Position numbers and translations under genes: made by a program. A stretch of 64,000 nucleotides of DNA from Pyrrhosoma nymphula (lineage: Eukaryota > Arthropoda > Insecta > Odonata > Coenagrionidae): assembly GCA_963573305.1 (NCBI GenBank), contig OY754332.1, positions 46,165,559 through 46,229,558 of the forward strand, given 5' to 3'. Shown piece by piece: positions 1-11,475 of the stretch (position 1 is the first letter of the stretch; every line of letters starts with the position of its first letter). Under the pieces are notes generated by a model, which was given only the letters and a program-made list of their open reading frames with translations, had not been told where the DNA came from and did not search any database.

Positions 1-349
1 ACCTTGTCTCACTCCTGTTGCAATGCCAAATCCTTCTGAATACTCTTGTTAATTCTGACCTTACCCTCTGATCCTTCTATGCATATTTTTACAATTTTCA
101 ATGTATCCGGTATTACATGCTTTTTTATAAGTGTCCACATTCTTCTATATTTATAGAGTCATATGTCTTTTTAAAGCCAATTAATAGCAAGTGAGTTTCT
201 TTATTATACTCCCAATATTTTGACAATGCTTGTTTTAGTATAAATAGTTGGCCTATAGTAGATTTTTGGTTTCTGAAGTCAGCTTGGTGATCCCCTAACA
301 CTTCTTCTGCATATACTTTTAGTCTGTTGTATATTACTTTTGATAGCAC
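1..349 (-). pseudogene. reverse transcriptase fragment (RTE-like)
   Basis: The minus-strand translation has the hallmark order of a non-LTR reverse transcriptase: LSKVIYNRLKVYAEEVLG, then a degenerate form of the GFRxxRST motif (ADFRNQKSTIGQLF), then FKKTYDSI, the usual F-D-x-K-A-Y-D region with the first Asp position altered. After a stop and a frameshift, IEGSEGKVRINKS and GFGIATGVRQG follow in other frames, the segment that normally leads to the second catalytic block. The catalytic FADD box is outside the window. Decayed and non-functional. Confidence 0.8.
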
Positions 350-770
350 TTTATAAGTTGTATTTAATAAACATATTCCTCTATAGTTGTTACATCAGTT
401 TCTCACCCTTTTTATGGATTGGGATAAAGATAGCTCTTTTCCATTATTTGGGCATTTCTTCTACTTTCCCAATTTTTACTTATTAATCTAAAATTTTTTT
501 GAAACAGCTGTGGTCCCCCATTGTTTAACACCTTAGCTGGTATACCATACTCCCCTGGAAATTATTATATTTCTGTTCCTCTATAGCTGTTTGCATTTCT
601 TCTTCTGTCACGTCATCTACTAATGGCTGATCATCATGAATTTGTTCTGGTTCAGATATTGTTGTGGTTTTCTCTTCTGCGTTTAGTAAGTCATGCAGTA
701 TGTAATTCCTAGAATTTAGTTTGCCATTAAATTGATATTTTGTTTCTTGTAGCCCTGCTATATCTATATG

Positions 771-962
771 CTACTTATCAATTTCTTCCATCACAATGTC
801 TATTTTTACTGGGACTGCCAGGGCTCTTACATTCCATGATCCGAATCTCATATCTTTTGCGTTAAGCTTGGGTCTGTATCCATTATTCCTTTCCACATCC
901 GAGGCTCGTTGTTGGCATTTCCTAACGAAGGAGATTTTCCTGGGTGAGGTTGTTGACCCCAC
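771..962 (-). pseudogene. retrotransposon endonuclease, N-terminal start
   Basis: A 63-codon open segment with KDMRFGSWNVRALAV, matching the start of the apurinic-like endonuclease domain of RTE-type elements (consensus of the F-x-T/S-WN-V-R-L kind, where the Asn is catalytic). Immediately downstream on the same strand, past one stop, comes DIAGLQETKYQFNG, the QET motif with the catalytic Glu. The coding sequence then joins directly to the pre-RT linker, so roughly the last three quarters of the endonuclease are deleted. Confidence 0.75.
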
Positions 963-1027
963 GCCCTACCCCCAACCTGGAGGACTAGGGTATCTCTCTT
1001 TGTCTGTCCTATCACTTTTGACCTGTC

Positions 1028-1089
1028 CAGCTAGGGTGACCCTGCCAGGAGCTTATCAGCTTAAGCTCCTGGTAGGGTCACCCTAGCTG
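1028..1089. repeat. 28-bp inverted repeat in retrotransposon leader
   Basis: Arms at 1028-1055 and 1062-1089 are complementary with a single mismatch, separated by 6 bases. The arm begins CAGCTAGGGTGACCCT. It lies just upstream of the endonuclease start on the minus strand and would form a strong hairpin in the 5' leader of the element's RNA. Confidence 0.85.
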
Positions 1090-1090
1090 A

Positions 1091-2239
1091 ACATAGCATA
1101 GCTCGAAGGATCCCTTAGGCACACAAGCCCCCTCATTGCATCAAGATGGAGATACCAGCGAGAGGGAGGATATAGCATTATTGGTAAAAATGGGGTTGGA
1201 CGTGGCATAATTGTTACATAATAGGTTATTTATTGCAATTTTACGCTTAACAACAGCTATTCATTCCCATCACTTATGACGCACTCTATTTCAAAAACAG
1301 TGTTTGTGATCAAGCAATCATCATCATTCAGAATAATAAATCCGTCATTGAAATTAATAAGTGCTTCTGTTTTCACTTTGCAAATTAATAAGTGCATCTG
1401 TTTTCACTTCCATCTGTTGACATATGCATTTTACTGAAAACATTTTAGCCATAGTTTCTAAGGAAGTCTTTACCTTTTGTAGTTTCTCCCTGTGAACTTG
1501 CTTAAGTAAATGGGCAGATATGCCTGGAACTGCATAGGCTAGATGGCCTTAACTCCATTCAATTAAGGTGGCTCTGTACTGGGGCTAAGAAGCTCGTTTC
1601 AGACGTTTCCCTCTAACCCAGTAACGGCTTTGCCGTGACAGCTGGACACTTACAATTGTTGTCTTCTGTAGATGAAGAGTCATTTGTTGATTTAAGTGGA
1701 GTAACTTTATCATGAAGCGGTTGTGTTTTTTTATAAAAAATAGCTAAACTTTGGTTTTTACAAAATGTTTTGGTAATATTCCAGAGCACGTTGCGAAGGC
1801 TAGATTCCGAAATGCCCACTTAAATCAAAGAGTCATCTTGCATTTTTGCAAAAAATCAACAACCATTGATGCTGTTTTCGTATTAAGGCTAAAGAAATGT
1901 TAAGCGTTCAAACCTGCATTGATAACAGAGTATACATTTTCCATCCCCACCCTAGGATAATCGTTCCCCACTCCATTTTTGTCAGTGCCGCCTTCACAGT
2001 TTCCCGTTGGGCTTCTACCACCCCAGTTCGCAACCACAGGTGGCGACCGTTAACTTGAGTTGGTTTGGAAGTATAGACCCACCTTAATTCACAAATGTTG
2101 TCCATCTTCTAGAAAGTGTTCTGCATACATTTTTTAGATTTGATTTCCTAGTCTGGGATGCTGTCAAACTTGTGGTGTTCTTTTGTTGTTAGTTTAGTGT
2201 TTTAATGCATTTTCAGTACACAATATCTTAGGTATAATA
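1091..2239. other. non-coding stretch, short tandem duplication only
   Basis: No coding pattern or recognised element. The only structure noticed is an imperfect tandem duplication of about 30 bp near 1346-1409, sharing AAATTAATAAGTGC and CTGTTTTCACTT. Open frames at 1613-1819 and 1908-2105 on the minus strand have no recognisable motif. This may be intron upstream of the linker exon at 4930. Confidence 0.5.
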
Positions 2240-3534
2240 TAGGCATGAGTGGATTCCACTTTTTTTCGATTTCGATTCTTTCAAATCGATTCGGATTCCA
2301 TCGATTCTTATTCCTAATAGCAGGTGGGATATTGATATACCAGTAGCATACGACTATTATTTAAATTCAAGTACTGGCTGGAATAAAATAACAAAGACAA
2401 TGAAGTCGCTCAAAAAGTGTATTTAATGACAAATAGCTAGGGATAGGAATTTTTCCGTGGTTTGAGAGGGAGAAAAGCGGTACTTTGAAATTAGGAATTA
2501 GGTACTTTCAACAAGACATTTCGGTGTTTTCACAGTGACCACAAATTTATATGTATACACATAAAATACCGATTATTTCAAAGTCTAGAAAAGGGTCACT
2601 TATACTATAGTTTAACCCAATATGATCTGGGTTATTATGCGACACTTCCCCTGCTAGCCATGTTATGACTGAAGACAATCACCTCGGTGGTGGAACCTGG
2701 AAAAGTGGCACTAAATTTAAAAATAAAATTTAATACATTTTTTGTATTGACATGTAACTTTAGAGAATTTCCATCCTTGTGAAAGTTTGCTGCAGTTACG
2801 TGCTTCGAAGATTTAAAATTTTTCCAATTGAGTCTTTCCCAAGCAACCTGACAGTTATAGAATATGTACATGACCGTACTTTTATCGATACATTAAAATC
2901 CATCTTTTTGATACTGGAAAGCCCGGTCTCTTGCGCTTAATTTTGCATTCGGAATCTCAATAACTCGTCAAAATCACTTGCAAGCACAGAAACCAGGAAT
3001 AAAACTAGGATACTTAACAATTGCCACTGGAAAACAAACAGTCATTTGACGGAAATGGCCAAAAACTAGAGATTCAAACAATAAAATCATTCTTGGTGCC
3101 ATGCAATAAATAAAAATATCAACAATTATATTGATGTCCTAGTTGGCCTTGATTGGTGCTTTAAAGCCAGCTACACAACCATTTCAATAAGGTCGTTCAC
3201 TATGATGTGAAATTGTAATTTAATTCACGAATTCGGTAGATGGATTGGAAAATAGATTTTCGGTGGAGCCAAAATTCTTCTATATTCAGCTACTCCCTCT
3301 TAAATCAAAAACAAAAATTCACGAAACTTGCCGCCCACTCAAAAAGTTCGTGACGTCATCAGAGATCTTGTTCAGTTTGTAATTCGCTCGCTGGAAAGTG
3401 AGGGAAGGGGAATGCTGCATAGCGCCCATCGTGATTGGACAGAGCTGCGAGTGACTTCAAAACTTTTCATGTTGGTTCTTTTACGTGAAAAGGTTAAGAA
3501 CCCCGATTTTTCGCAGCCGATAATTCGAAAAGCA

Positions 3535-3868
3535 GGCAACGGATCAAAAAACAGAAAAATATGTCTCTCTTTATTCTTCAAACTATCAGAATTGGCATTT
3601 AAAAAAACTCTTGGCAAACAAGCCCATTGAAATTAAACAACTCAAAGCGGCTATTCACGCATGCGCAGTCCGTCTTGTCTTCAAATCCGTAGTAGACTGT
3701 TATGAAAAAATCAGACCCAAAATAAAAAATCGGAAAAATACGTGTCTCTTTAGTTTTCAAACTATAATTAGCATTAAAAAACTCTTGGCGAACAAGCCCA
3801 TTGAAATGAAACAACTCAAAGCGGCTATTCACACATGCGCAGTCCGTCTTGTCTTCAAATCTGTAGCA
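3535..3868. repeat. 174-bp tandem duplication
   Basis: Two adjacent imperfect copies with a 174-bp period: the segment around 3608-3690 (CTCTTGGCAAACAAGCCC) recurs at 3782-3864 (CTCTTGGCGAACAAGCCC), followed in both by GCGGCTATTCAC and GCGCAGTCCGTCTTGTC. The open frame at 3611-3919 is a by-product of this duplication, not a gene. Confidence 0.85.
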
Positions 3869-4046
3869 CAGGGATTCCCAAACTATGTTCTGCGGAAGGT
3901 TAATGGGTGTTCCGAGTAACCTATAATGGCTTTATATGCTGCTACCTAAACGCAATGGTTTAATATATGCGAAGTCCACATGGTGTTCCGTTAAAATTTC
4001 AGGATTTACGAAGTGTTCCATCGCAGGAAAAGTTTGAGAAACCCTG
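3869..4046. mobile_element. 178-bp hAT MITE
   Basis: The element begins CAGGGATTCCCAAACT and ends with the complement of CAGGGTTTCTCAAACT. It is flanked by perfect 8-bp direct repeats CTGTAGCA at 3861-3868 and 4047-4054, the hAT signature. It has no coding capacity. It interrupts the end of the second 174-bp repeat unit, so it inserted after that duplication. Confidence 0.85.
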
Positions 4047-4929
4047 CTGTAGCAGATTACTTAGAATAAATGTGCATATTGCTTTTCCTTTGTTCGACTC
4101 ACCTCGGAGCGGAGAGCCACCAATCATAGATGCCGATAGATGGTTATTCCACTAATTGTAAATAGAAAGCACCGCGGCGTGACGAGCTGTGTATTGCCGG
4201 TTAGCGCCGTAAATCGGAAGCACCCGATGTTATCCTCCCGCGATTGTTATCGTAACACCGGTTATGCTACCATGAACTGCAAACTTCTGCATACCTCAGG
4301 AATATTTGCACGCGATTTCGTTCAAATTGAATTGAGAACGTTTGCTTGTATTTTAATGTTTTTCTTGCGTTTGAAATGTACTTCCAACCATTTTCTCACA
4401 AAACAATGAAAATTCACGTTTTGGGGCACAATTCGCGACATTTCGCGAGTTCAAAAGTCATTTCCCCAGTCAGTATGGAGTATGTTGTAACTAATTACTA
4501 CTGCTAGGACATTTTTGTCTAAATTCGCAAAATTTGCGATCGCGAAATTTTCCTATCCCTATAAATAGCAAATATATCCTTAGCTTATAGTCTATGTTTA
4601 AAATATTTATCTATCTGGAATCGATGGAATCGGAATCGACTTTAGGCGATAGATTCTCGATACCGATTCTAAGCCTGAGAATCGGTGGAATCGAGAATCA
4701 ACATTTGGAATCGACTCATCCTTAGTATAATTTTATAAATCCACATCTTGACCAAGTCATTGCTTGGGTTATTTTTCATTGTACTTGTGATATGGTGTCT
4801 TCATATTGTGTTAATGGATGGAAAATATTATGTTAAGTTTTTTTTTTTTTCATAGTTGTAGTATCTATTAGTACGTTGTACACAACACTTTAATGTTTGC
4901 TTTCATTGGATTCATACTTGTTTTTCTAG

Positions 4930-5227
4930 GGACATCCAGGTCAGATGTCTCAAAATATGACTGGATGTGGGCAAAATATGTCTATTCCGGTCTCGGTAGA
5001 AAACGAAGACTCACTCCCTGCTCACTCATTAAACTCAAATGTCGGGGCTTCACATATTGAGAGCAGTGTTTCACATCAGATCAACACCGGTGATACACAG
5101 CACCAAATGGATGCAAGTGTTCCAGGCCATCATTTAGATGAAAAGCTCCTCCCAGTGCACCATCACCTGGACTCCAGTGAATCGGAGTTGATGGCGAGCA
5201 GTCAGGAACCTTTGGATATGTTAGATG
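4930..5227 (+). CDS. shared linker exon of a BTB/zinc-finger transcription factor gene
   Basis: Internal coding exon of 298 bp. The acceptor is TTTTTCTAG at 4921-4929 and the donor is G/GTAAGAG at 5227/5228. It starts in phase 0 (GHPGQMSQNM) and ends one base into a codon. It encodes about 99 residues rich in Ser, His, Gln and acidic residues, with several HHLD and VHHHLD runs and no domain: the usual low-complexity linker between an N-terminal BTB domain and C-terminal fingers. Every candidate finger exon downstream begins with the two bases needed to complete its split codon (Gly or Asp), which is the main reason to treat them as one gene. If the donor is not used, translation adds about 25 residues and stops at 5304. 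The BTB exons are outside the window. The broad, lola or tramtrack family call is an inference; the exact orthologue is not determined. Confidence 0.75.
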
Positions 5228-8130
5228 GTAAGAGATTTTTGGCTTTCAACCCTCGCAAAGTTTTTCCTGAAGTGGTATTTGAAATTTCTCCCAACTGTCA
5301 TTAAGATTTTCCTTTAATTAAATTCCATACCTGAGCTGATTCCTCACTTCAGAAAAAGCTTTGAAAAGGTAGCTTTAAGTGTTTTTGTCGCACTGGCCAT
5401 GTGCCTTTTTGTTGACCATGGGCAGGCAATTGATTTTTGTGCATTGTTCTAACGTTTGCCTATATACTTGAGTCTAGAGTGGTGCTCCTTTTTTTCCACA
5501 TAGGAGTGTTGTGCTTCCGAGTATGCATTGTAATTGTTGATTTTGTAAGTTAAGGTAATTATTCAGGTCAGCAGATGCATTTTGGGTGTATACAAAGAAC
5601 ATTTTTCGATTGACATTGCTCCAGAAGTGATTGCTGAAATATTTATGCTTTGTAAAGTAGGCAGTCTCCTTAGACAAAGCCCAAAAGCGGAAGGTTCCCA
5701 TTATTCAGATGAGTGGTGAACCTCTCTCCTTTGAATAGTTAAGTGAGTAGTACAGAAATAATATGCATTATCATAGGTTTCTCAGTTCTCTATTTATCAG
5801 ATATAAGGCAACATATAAACCTTCGAAGCTCTCACATCACCATTCTCAATGTTTGTCTTCTGGTTGTGGTGTCTCTTTTTCGGTAAGGATTCTTGTTCCC
5901 TGGGGTAGTTGGATTCTTTATCTGTGGATTCTTTTAATGGAGAGTGCAAAAAACAACTCCTTACAGTTGAATGTATCATATTAATTTTTATCTAAGCATC
6001 TGATAACAGCTACGATTTTGTGTAACTTAGTAGCTACATACATCATATTACAGTTTAATTCAGGCATGTTGAATACTTTGTTTGTGTTATATCTGTGAAG
6101 TGGTGATGAGAAAGATACATTTTTTAATTCATTCTACGTTCAATTTCTTTATGTATAAATTGTGATTTTTCAGGAGATTTTCATTTTATCATTATAAGCC
6201 CCTTGTCAGCCAGTGATGCAATGTATGTCATATGATAATGGGAATACTTATACCTCCATGCAGTTAATGGCTATAAAGATGACATAATCTAATGAACATG
6301 TTGCACTGGTGGCCACAATGTGCTACATATTTGCTACTTACCATACTGCTGTACTATGTTGGAATTTCTGTTTGTCAATCAGATAAGTGCTGTGACATTA
6401 TATTCTCAAAATTGTATGGTTGTGAAAGTGTCCTTGAGGACCTTACTGCCAAGTTTGAGTATTCTCAAAATACTTTTTTTTATAGTTCACTGGGTGCAAG
6501 TACTTTTTTAATCAGTGTAATGAATAATGTGATGTTTTACCCTGAGGCAGACAGACCTTAATGTGAGGCTATGGATTTATTGCACTGGTTAGGTATGTGG
6601 GTCATTACACTCACGGATATCGTATGAGTTGAAAATGTCGGATTTTTAAAAACTGAAAGCTGATAAAATGATGTCGAAATTCATTTTAAAAGTAGCTATT
6701 TCTTATTGTCTAATTAAAAAAGTACATATCTGTTTTTCAGTAAGTGAATCTTAGTATAGTGGTTTTTATGCTTTCAACTTTGTATCACCTTTTAAGAGAC
6801 AAAATCTGCTCTGTTAATTCAGGTTAACAAAGTATGTGTTATGTAATTTTTTGTGATTACTTATGCCCTTTAAAAGAGAAATTATTTTGAAATACCCACA
6901 TTGATTTCCTATGATTATGCACTTGCTCTTATTTGGTGCTAAGTACAGTTTAATGTGTTGTTCATAATTCACTCAGGGAAAGGTGTTAAGTGAGATGTCT
7001 AGTTGAGCAGCGTTTGGCCAAGAAACTATTGCATCTTTTTTTTATTATTATTCCATTGCTTGCATGAGTGTTTGTCTGCATCTGATCATCTTGAAATATC
7101 AGTTGAAAATATTTCAGCCATGCTACTTTGAAGTAAAATGCTATTGTGCCAGTTGTGGCTGTATGATCTGTGAGTTTTTATACCTTGATGAAACAACTCT
7201 AGATAGATGGTGACATTTTCAATAATATATACATATTTTTTATAATATTTATATACATATTTTTCTAAATTAGTCCTTTGGTCAGTCATATATTCCCATG
7301 TTGTAGTCTCTCAATGTTTAAAATTTTCTTTTTGTGATCTCAATGTATTTTTTGCTTTATCTGTGGTCTTATTTACTTTATAATGTGTAAGGCAAAATTT
7401 AAGCACATACTTTTTGAACATAAATTTTGTTGCCAAGTGCCATTGGCTATCGTAATGATTTTCTGTGTGTGTACACATGTGCTAACAGGATGTAAATGAT
7501 TTCTTAAATTTTTTCATGCCATTTCAATGAAATTAAACGACACAGTGTTCAACTAGGAATTAGAGACCTGATTCGCCTTCTACTTTCTGTTGATTTATTA
7601 TTGCAAATAGGTCCCAGATTCTTTTTTCTTCATTGCTTCATTCATGCTGCATTAGGGCCAGAATTGACCTTTTATTTTCCCCAGCAGAGGTAGTTTTATG
7701 ATACACATTTTTTGCTTGCTAATGAGAGTTCCGGAAAGACAAAATGCATTGGAAGAACTGCTAAGGAAGACCCCAAATAGACAAGACAAGTGTTGGCAGC
7801 AGATATGAAACGTAAGGAATATGAAACATCAAGAGGATAGCTGAAAGGGAAGATACTTGTGGCCAGTTATTGTATTTATGTCCACTGGTGACAATAGGTA
7901 CTGTAGTCCTTATTTATGCCCTTATGTCATCTGTAAATTGGCACTACTTGCGTATAATGAAGAACTGATTCTGTATGTATATTATGTTTTCAATCCTAAT
8001 AGCAGACTTTCAGCTGAGTGTTGCAGAAAAATTTTGGTTTGCTTCAGTTAGATGCTAGACGGTTTTCCCTTTCTTCAATCCAATTCTTAATCCAACCTTA
8101 TCGTTGGTTTCCTTTTTGAAATGCATAATA
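5228..8130 (+). other. intron, first part
   Basis: AT-rich intron sequence beginning at the donor of the shared exon. No coding exon, finger motif or clear mobile element was recognised. Open frames at 5474-5701 (minus), 5763-5984 and 6292-6561 (plus) lack any recognisable motif and have intron-like composition. Confidence 0.5.
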
Positions 8131-8306
8131 GTCGGCCTCGGTGGAGGCGGGGTAACGTCCTCGCATGCCAACCCAAAGGTCGCAGGTTCGAGTCCCGCCT
8201 GGTGAGGATTTTTCTCATGGTTGTGTGTGTTGTCCTTTGTTACTGTTACAAAGCCTGATGTAAAATGGTCCTCGATGCTGTATTTAGGTTGATGAAATAA
8301 ATAAAA
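8131..8306 (+). mobile_element. tRNA-derived SINE, family 1
   Basis: A tRNA-like head contains an A-box-like segment and a clear B box (GGTTCGAGTCC) within GTCGCAGGTTCGAGTCCCGC, then a tRNA-unrelated body and an A/T-rich tail (AAATAAATAAAAAATAATAA). A second copy with the same head lies at about 41206. The B box and A-rich tail support RNA polymerase III transcription and LINE-mediated retroposition as the origin. Confidence 0.75.
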
Positions 8307-9233
8307 AATAATAACTGAAGGGACAAGCGAGGCAAAATGTCACCGGTTGTGTGGAAAGATAGTCCAGGAAAGCATTAGACAGTCAGTTCTCTCTGTCATT
8401 CACTGAAAAAGAGCTCCTAAATTTTATCGTTAATCGCTACACACAAAACATTTCAAATAAAGATAGAGAGCATTAGGAGACTTGATGTTCAAAGAATTTT
8501 TATCTTCCTCTTCCATACTTACACAGCATTCTTCCCTCCATCACTGTCTTCAACATGTCATTACCTCACTTTTGTTCTTCGTTGAATTATGCTGCCTCCT
8601 CCATGATTCCCACTCCTATTTTCTTTCCCTTCTTGCCATGTTGAATACATCTTCATTTATTTATCTCAGTAACAGCTTTTTTATAGAGTCAGACATTACC
8701 ATTCATCCCTCCTAAGTTTTTTTGTTTGAATCTATATCTGCCCCTGGGACACAGCTATTTGATGATATTGTATCTGAATCAGTGTCTGTGTACAGTCAGC
8801 TTGTTGGCTAACTGCCCCACCACCTCCCCCTCCTGCTTGATTTTATGCACAGGTACTTAAAAATCGGTACACTTCTGATGCAATCTGCTGGACACGGCTT
8901 CTTACTGAGGCGAGTTGACAAATCAGTTGGGCGGCATGTGATTACCTATGGCATATGACTGCCTTGGAAATCTCCCTGGTCGAATTCCTGAATTGCATAA
9001 TTTGAACCTATGAACTTTGATCTCACACAAAGCAACACACTAAAACAAATAATTGTTTGCCTTTCAGTGAAATACTAAATCTTTTTCTCATACAAAAACA
9101 TTATTGAAAGAACTGCTCAAGGGAGTAATCAGAAAGCATATCAATAGCTTAATAAAAATATCTAATTATCTTACTTGCTACGGCAAGAAGGAATGAATCG
9201 ATCTCTTCTTTTACTTACTTCCACCGTAAGTGA
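8307..9233. other. intron, no feature recognised
   Basis: Pyrimidine-rich and AT-rich sequence; an open frame at 8482-8715 reflects CT-rich composition. No motif or repeat could be assigned. Confidence 0.4.
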
Positions 9234-9448
9234 AGTTACGTGATGATGATAGAATCAAAACAAACTTTGTAAATTTTACAATCAATTTTATTCACTACGA
9301 CCGGTTTCGACGCATAGGCGACATCTTCAGGTGCCGGTCACCGGTCGTAGTGAATAAAATTGATTGTAAAATTTACAAAGTTTGTTTTGATTCTATCAAA
9401 ATGGAATTTTACAAAGTAACGCCTGAGGATATCGAGTTACGTGATGAT
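9234..9448 (-). mobile_element. retroposed fold-back element, copy 1
   Basis: Bounded by perfect 14-bp direct repeats AGTTACGTGATGAT (9234-9247 and 9435-9448). Inside are two perfectly complementary 58-bp arms (9248-9305 and 9340-9397) around a 34-bp centre. The 37-bp remainder (9398-9434), read on the minus strand, is a head containing CAGGCGTTACTTTGTAAAAT. The centre on the minus strand reads CTGAAGA, a short stem-loop (CGC-CTAT-GCG), then GAAAC, after which the long arm starts. The head resembles those at 16.85 and 63.53 kb. The direct repeats suggest retroposition; no protein is encoded. Confidence 0.8.
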
Positions 9449-10023
9449 ACATTCCCTGGATTGATGAATACTTTATCAATCCATCTTAAATTCACACAGC
9501 ACTGAGACAAACCATTTGAACCCAGCACTAAACCTTCTGATCATCAATTAGCACATCACCGGCCTCGGTGATAATAATAATCTTGCATTCTTATTATATA
9601 TATAGGTATATAGAGATTATTAATATAAAAAATCAGTACGATAATCAAACAATTTATAACCACAACAGCCACTTTCAAATCAAAACAAATCAGGGATGCT
9701 CATTTAGCTTGTTGTTTCCGTTTATTCAGATTGGTTGGATTGAGCATTCTCATTGGTTCTGATGTGGGCGGCACATCATAGCGGCATAAAAATTTAATTG
9801 AAGGAATTGGCAATTTGAATTATCGGCGGTGAAGTGATATAGATGTGATGAGAGGTGCAAAATTCCCAAAAACTAATCAATTGAGAATTCTAAGCCCAAG
9901 ATCAATTTCAAATAAAGCTCAACATTACATATCATTGAGCAACTTACATGATGTATGCCTGCAATCGTAATAAAACATTGAATACAATTAGATTGTAATT
10001 CATACTAGATTGCATATAATCTA

Positions 10024-10375
10024 ATTGTAGGTCATCTACATGTAGATATGTTTAGACAAGATTTAGGCATTCATAGAAGGCAAGTTTGATGATATTCCTA
10101 TGATTAGAGACTCTTATGTATTCTCCACATTAGTTCTACAGGTAGATATGTTTAGACTAGATTTAGATATCCATAGAAGACAAGTTGTACAATATTCCTT
10201 AAATGAGAACCTTTTGTGTGTGTTTTTGTCAGCAGATGATGTGAGATGATATGCCAACTATTTTAATAAAATATATCTATATCTATACTACATACAATAG
10301 ATATCTATTTGTAGATCATCTGCCTGTAGATGTTTTAAGATTAGATTTAGATATCTATAGATATCTATTTTCCAT
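10024..10375. repeat. three degenerate copies of a ~60-bp unit
   Basis: Related segments start near 10027, 10136 and 10310. They share GTAGATATGTTTAGAC or a close variant, then AGATTTAGATAT and CATAGAAG. The spacing is about 100 and 180 bp, so this is an irregular tandem array in otherwise AT-rich intron. Function unknown. Confidence 0.6.
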
Positions 10376-11269
10376 GTGGGTTGGCTTTCAAGGGTAGGTA
10401 AATTTAAAACTTGGCAAGAATTCTATCTAATGATTAATGCATGTTTCATCATTGCATGTCATTCATCTAAGACTGTACTCTTTAGCAGTCTATTCTGGCT
10501 GAATTCCTAATCTTATGTAAAGCAAGCCTCTGGGAATGGAGCCCCTGAATTTCAGGGGCAAGATGCTTCCTGCCACCGAAAGGAAACATGTACTCTTACT
10601 GAGGAAATGTCCGGTTTCAGAAAGGAAAAATCGTATTAAACTGTTGCTGCTATAAAGGTATTCGGAATTTAAACATGATATTACCTCATAACCTAGCAGT
10701 TTTCTTCTGTCTTCCATTTATTAAAATGATCCATTTAAAATTATCGGTTTTCCCACAGCAAAATATCGGATATTGTTTTTATCCAACATTTTCCTCTAAA
10801 AAATCTTATTCAAATGGATTAGGTTCAAATTAGCATTCCTGCCGAATGATTTCTCTTCCTCTGGGACAATTGTGACATGATTTATGGTGTCCATGCAATA
10901 ACTGTTTGGAGTTCTCGCCACACTCCTTTCCACTGGCAGCCAGATGGGCTGACTCGTCAAATTCGTATTCCACCTCCTGGATTACATCGCTTTGACTTTT
11001 CTCAAAGAATCCCTACCCTTACTCCTTGCTTGAAAGCAACACAAGTAAGTGTTGCTTAATGCTGGGCAATCGTATGCCTTGATAGTCCAATGCCGCTCCG
11101 CAGGGTTGTCAAGCCACTGGAGAATTTGGTGTGTAGAGAAGGTTGCATCAGAAAGTGGAACAATTTTTTTATGAGTAACTGTGCATAATCATTATACATT
11201 AAACATGCCTAAATGGCTAAGAGAAGAAAATTTACTGGTACATGTGCACATCCTTAGATAGCATTCCTT

Positions 11270-11475
11270 CGTTTGCATTGGTTTTGGCTTTTGTATTACA
11301 GACATCCTCTTTTTTTATGGAGCATTAACTACTATTGGTATTTTAGTGACTTCAGCCCTTTTTTTCTTCCTTGTAAATTCTATCAAGAATTTGCATTTTT
11401 TCCTTGATAGTGAGGACTTCATGCCATATCTTCACTTTCACTGAAGTGCCATCAGTACTTTTATATTTGGAAGGC
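11270..11475 (-). pseudogene. Tigger/jerky-type transposase, N-terminal fragment
   Basis: A minus-strand frame begins MPSKYKSTDG and continues VLTIKEKMQILDRIYKEEK. This matches the start of pogo/Tigger and jerky transposases, a basic leader followed by the first helix of the psq-type helix-turn-helix. Past a frameshift, a degenerate second helix (VTKIPIVVNAP, then KK) can be followed. The rest of the protein is absent, so this is an isolated fragment within the intron. Confidence 0.55.

Larger units (their letters stand above)
1..1090 (-). mobile_element. RTE-like non-LTR retrotransposon, 5' part, internally deleted
   Basis: Read on the minus strand, this is the 5' portion of an endonuclease/reverse-transcriptase retrotransposon. 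It starts with a leader containing a 28-bp inverted repeat (1028-1089), continues into an endonuclease start (771-962), then jumps to the endonuclease/RT linker (about 550-760) and the first RT motifs (1-349). Most of the endonuclease is missing, so this is a deletion derivative. The RT runs off the left window edge. Several frameshifts and stops show it is dead. The family call rests on the endonuclease motif MRFGSWNVRAL and the RT motif LSKVIYNRLK. The exact clade was not determined. Confidence 0.8.
2438..4561. mobile_element. non-autonomous hAT-type element (2.1 kb)
   Basis: Terminal inverted repeats of 12 bp (TAGGGATAGGAA at the left, its complement at the right) are flanked by near-identical 8-bp direct repeats, CAAATAGC at 2430-2437 and TAAATAGC at 4562-4569. 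An 8-bp duplication is typical of hAT transposons. No transposase frame is visible; the open frames inside (for example 2635-2871 on the minus strand) show no DDE or BED motif. It sits entirely within the ATCGATTCC element. Confidence 0.6.
2240..4725. mobile_element. outer element with ATCGATTCC-rich inverted ends
   Basis: The left end (about 2240-2320) and the right end (about 4606-4725) are both built from repeated ATCGATTCC/GATTC motifs in opposite orientation, beginning GGCATGAGTGGATTCCA on the left and, reverse-complemented, GGATGAGTCGATTCCA on the right. Just outside, TTAGGTATAAT (left) and TTAGTATAAT (right) look like an imperfect target-site duplication of about 10 bp. There is no coding capacity for a transposase, so this would be a non-autonomous element. 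It contains a complete hAT-type element and a MITE. Superfamily unknown. Confidence 0.5.

Noticed and set aside
8131..8306. Functional tRNA gene
   Set aside because: A and B boxes are present, but no cloverleaf could be drawn and an A-rich tail follows; a SINE fits better. The same applies to 41206 and 54228-54785.
9304..9330. Calling the fold-back core an active hammerhead ribozyme
   Set aside because: The CTGANGA and GAAA elements and a stem between them are visible, but the extra base before the stem and the lack of a clear NUH cleavage site in most copies mean activity cannot be claimed; kept only as a hypothesis.
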